Shown here: positions 61,738 to 64,000 of the stretch, one piece after another
Layout of the letters: each line of letters begins with the position of its first letter
Numbering within the stretch: position 1 is the first letter of the stretch
Assembly (NCBI GenBank): GCA_035651755.1
Contig: DASRFA010000027.1
Coordinates: forward strand, 1-64,000
Direction: 5' to 3'
Source of the DNA: DASRFA01 sp035651755
GTDB taxonomy: Bacteria; Desulfobacterota; Binatia; UBA12015
DNA: 64,000 nucleotides
Position numbers and translations under genes: made by a program
The notes under the pieces: generated by a model
The model's input: only the letters and a program-made list of their open reading frames with translations
What the model was told of the DNA's origin: nothing
Database searches by the model: none

Positions 61738-63183
61738 TCAGGCGACGGCTTGCAGCGCGCGCTTCCGCGCCCGCGGCGCCGGCTCCCCGCACGCGGCGTC
61801 GCGCAGCTCCGCGAAGGCCGCCTCGACCCACCCCGCGACGCGGTGCACGTCGGGCACGACGTCCCAGTCCGCGACCAGGCCGATCGCGAGCCGGCCGGCA
61901 TAGCTCAGGAGCGCGATGCCGAGACCCTGGTTCTCGAAGAGGGGCACGTGCGGGTGCGCGGCGATCATCTCGGCATCGAGCAGATAGAGCGGGAGCTGCG
62001 GGCCCGGCACGTTCGTCACGATCAGGTCGAACGCGCGCGTCCGGCGGATCGCGCCAATCGCGAGCGCGAGCGGGAGGGACGTCGTCCAGTCCGCGGTCCG
62101 GGTGAGCACTTCGGGGCCGCGCTCTTGGCGGTGGTCGCGGTGATGCGCGGTCGTGTCGCGGATCGCCCGAAAGCGATCGAGCGCGCGCGACTCGCCGAGT
62201 GGCAGCGGAGCGAGCCACGCGGACACGCGGTTGCCGGTCTCCCCGCGCTCGCTCGCGGCCCGCACGCTGACCGGGATCAGAACTCGGAAATCGCCGGCCA
62301 CGGGAGCGCGCCGGTCGAGGAAGAGGCGGCGCATCGCGCCGGCGACGGTCGCGAGCACGACGTCGTTCAGCGTGCCGCCGAGCCGGCGCTTGACGTGCTT
62401 CACCTGCTCGAGGTCGAGCTCGACCCAGTCGACGCGGCGATGGGGGCCGATCGGCCGGTTGATCGGCGTCTCGCCCGAGGTGCGGGTGCCGCTCCGGACG
62501 AATCCCCAGAGGCTCCCGACCGTGCCGGCGATGCGCCCGCGCGCTTCCGGCGTGAGCGCCCGCGCGCAGGTCGCGACGATAGCGGCCGACGCGTCGGTGC
62601 GACGGCGCACCTCGTCGCGGAGGAGGCGCGTCACGGTCGGCGGCGGCGCGGGCCTCCAGGGCTCGGCGCTTCCGACCGTCGCGTCCGGCGCGGCGTTCAG
62701 GAGCGCGGCCAGGAGATCGACGCCGGCGATGCCGTCCACCATGCAGTGATGGACCTTGCTCAGCATCGCGAAGCGGCCGCCCTCGAGCCCTTCGATGAGC
62801 CAGATCTCCCAGAGCGGGCGGCGCCGATCGAGCGGTCGCTCGAGGATGCGCGCGCACAGCGTCTTCAGCTGCGCGTCGCTTCCGGGATGCGGCAGGTGGC
62901 TGTGGCGGACGTGGTACTCGAGGTCGAAGCGGTCGTCGTCCACCCAGATCGGGTCGTTCGTGACCGGCACGTAGCCGAGGCGCTGGCGGTACCGCGGGAT
63001 CAGGTGGAGGCGCGAGGCGATGTGCGCGCGGGCGCGCGCGATGTCGATCCCGCCGTCGCCGTCGAGCGACGACCCGCCGCGGAAGAGGCACGTCGACGCG
63101 ACGTGCATGTAGCTGTTCTGGGTCTCGAAGTGGAGGAACGAGTGATCGAGGCCCGAGAGCCGTTCGTAGCCGTCCGTTCGCAT
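61738..63183 (-). CDS. Wax-ester synthase/diacylglycerol acyltransferase (WS/DGAT)
   Basis: A 481-residue acyltransferase that makes wax esters or triacylglycerol from acyl-CoA at the inner membrane. The catalytic motif is HHCMVDG (145-151) in LSKVHHCMVDGIAGVDLL; PLWEIWLIEG (about 123-132) and GGTLNDVVLATVAGAM are further family blocks. The start MRTDGYERLSGLDHSFLHFE matches the usual N-terminus, which fixes the ATG at 63183. WS/DGAT genes are typical of Actinobacteria and of several soil delta-type lineages; lipid storage is the likely role. It stands alone on this strand. Confidence 0.92.
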   Translation of the reverse strand: MRTDGYERLSGLDHSFLHFETQNSYMHVASTCLFRGGSSLDGDGGIDIARARAHIASRLHLIPRYRQRLGYVPVTNDPIWVDDDRFDLEYHVRHSHLPHPGSDAQLKTLCARILERPLDRRRPLWEIWLIEGLEGGRFAMLSKVHHCMVDGIAGVDLLAALLNAAPDATVGSAEPWRPAPPPTVTRLLRDEVRRRTDASAAIVATCARALTPEARGRIAGTVGSLWGFVRSGTRTSGETPINRPIGPHRRVDWVELDLEQVKHVKRRLGGTLNDVVLATVAGAMRRLFLDRRAPVAGDFRVLIPVSVRAASERGETGNRVSAWLAPLPLGESRALDRFRAIRDTTAHHRDHRQERGPEVLTRTADWTTSLPLALAIGAIRRTRAFDLIVTNVPGPQLPLYLLDAEMIAAHPHVPLFENQGLGIALLSYAGRLAIGLVADWDVVPDVHRVAGWVEAAFAELRDAACGEPAPRARKRALQAVA

Positions 63184-63644
63184 CACCCCACCGTCTCGCG
63201 AACGACGTGCCCCGGCGCGACGTCTGCCGCTGCCGCCGGTCGCCGCTCCCGCCATCGCGCCCCCCGGGTGGCCCGGTGCAGATTCGATACCAGCGTGGAC
63301 GCTGCGCGGACCGCCGAATTCACGAGCGACTGCGATCGGAGCTTCGGTTCGCGCAGCGGGACGTGATGCCGGGCGCGGCACGATGCCGCGCAATCGGGCA
63401 GGCGCGGCGCGCCGTCCCGCATTGCAACCTTTGCGCGAAGCCCTGCGCCGCCGCGCCGGACGCGCCGCGGTACGGGGACGGGGCGCGCGCGGATTCCGCA
63501 GGTCGGCGCGCCCGCCCGCGCACAATTGCGCGCCCCGTCGCGGGAACTGCGCGCCTCGCGCGCCCGCGCCCGTGGCACACCGGCTGCAACGGCGTTCCCC
63601 GGGGCTGCGTCTGGAACGGTGCCGAGGCACCCGGGAGAGCTGTC
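63184..63644. other. 461-base divergent intergenic region
   Basis: It lies between the acyltransferase (minus) and the phospholipase C-like gene (plus) and should hold both promoters. It is mostly extreme G/C with short GCGCGCC-like runs. No gene, RNA or clear repeat was seen. The ribosome-binding site of the right-hand gene (CCGGGAGAGCTGTC) is at its end. Confidence 0.4.
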
Positions 63645-64000
63645 ATGAGAAGAACCCCTCGAAACGGCGAGCGCGCCGCGGCGCGCCGCAGCGTCTACAT
63701 TGTGCTTGTCGGGATCCTCGCGCTCGTCGTACATCCCCCGGGCGCGAGCGCGGTGAGCAGGAAGAAGCCGCCGAAGCCCGAGAAGTCCGGCATCGAGCAC
63801 ATCGTCCTCGTCATGATGGAGAACCGGAGCTTCGATCACTTCCTCGGATGGCTTCCCGGCGCGGATGGCCGCCAGTCCGGCCTCACGTACCTCGACGCAT
63901 CCGGAGCGCCGCACACGACCTTCCCGCTCGCGCCCGACTACATGGGTTGCGATCACCCCGACCCGGATCACACCTGGGAGGGCGGACGCGTCGAGTACGA
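63645..64000 (+). CDS. Phospholipase C/acid-phosphatase-type phosphoesterase, N-terminal part (runs off right edge)
   Basis: The first 118 codons of an exported phosphoesterase. The ATG at 63645 gives a signal sequence with basic start MRRTPRNGERAAARRSVYIV, a hydrophobic core and cleavage near ASA-V. The family signature IEHIVLVMMENRSFDHFLGW follows at about residues 50-69; its Glu-Asn pair binds the metal in phospholipase C and AcpA enzymes. GLTYLDASG and MGCDHPDPDH continue the expected fold. Members are usually 400-700 residues, so most is missing. Substrate is likely phosphatidylcholine or another phosphodiester. Confidence 0.88.
   Translation, partial: MRRTPRNGERAAARRSVYIVLVGILALVVHPPGASAVSRKKPPKPEKSGIEHIVLVMMENRSFDHFLGWLPGADGRQSGLTYLDASGAPHTTFPLAPDYMGCDHPDPDHTWEGGRVEY

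Noticed and set aside
1..64000. CRISPR arrays, tRNA or rRNA genes, insertion sequences, phage genes
   Set aside because: No regularly spaced repeats, cloverleaf, rRNA-like stretch, transposase or integrase motif was seen while reading both strands.

Overview
The window is about 70% G+C and almost fully coding, from a Gram-negative bacterium. Direct signs are an apolipoprotein N-acyltransferase (Lnt), an OmpA-type outer-membrane protein, several lipoproteins with a lipobox, and twin-arginine signals. Secreted beta-propellers, delta-60 repeats, a Cys-rich repeat protein ending in a Trp/Cys domain, and a WS/DGAT acyltransferase recall uncultured former-'Deltaproteobacteria' soil genomes (Binatota or Myxococcota). 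That placement is inference. No rRNA, tRNA, CRISPR array, insertion sequence or phage gene was seen. Genes run off both edges: an APC permease on the left and a phospholipase C-like gene on the right.

Left part (1-23.6 kb): transport and envelope genes (APC permease, OmpA, MFS), then a 1014-residue winged-helix/ATPase/TPR regulator that overlaps an unrecognised 412-residue protein. An SRPBCC gene and a methyltransferase diverge from these. Next come exported proteins (PQQ-like propeller lipoprotein with Cys-rich tail, delta-60 repeat protein, propeller lipoprotein), a polytopic membrane protein and a second large ATPase signalling protein. Between 19.5 and 22.7 kb lie a decayed delta-60 gene and a hydrolase-caspase fusion broken by two single-base frameshifts, with an intact 270-residue helical gene just upstream of the caspase gene.

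Middle (23.7-40.8 kb): a pectinacetylesterase/Notum-like enzyme, an ankyrin lipoprotein and lnt overlap one another. They are followed by a lone SGNH hydrolase, an SPFH protein with a small membrane partner, and two exported propeller proteins ending at a strong hairpin. The clearest functional unit is a six-gene minus-strand operon (40172 to 34920) in which every junction overlaps: a NarI-like membrane protein with a zinc ribbon, a molybdopterin oxidoreductase, a four-cluster ferredoxin, a Rieske protein, a 64-residue membrane protein and an HPP-family membrane protein. A hemerythrin-like gene converges on it. I read this as a membrane-anchored molybdoenzyme chain, possibly acting on nitrate or nitrite. 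The substrate is not shown by the sequence.

Right part (40.8-64 kb): small-molecule enzymes (LCM-type methyltransferase, alpha/beta hydrolase), a Tat-exported multicopper oxidase, a surface-polysaccharide cassette (UDP-sugar 4-epimerase and two GT-C glycosyltransferases), a haem-copper-oxidase-like membrane protein, and a PLP lyase of the sphingosine-phosphate-lyase type next to an FGGY kinase. Then come tandem duplicate PAF-acetylhydrolase-like lipoproteins, a flavin oxidoreductase with a CBS-pair protein, an unrecognised 667-residue exported protein, a HAD phosphatase and a wax-ester synthase/diacylglycerol acyltransferase.
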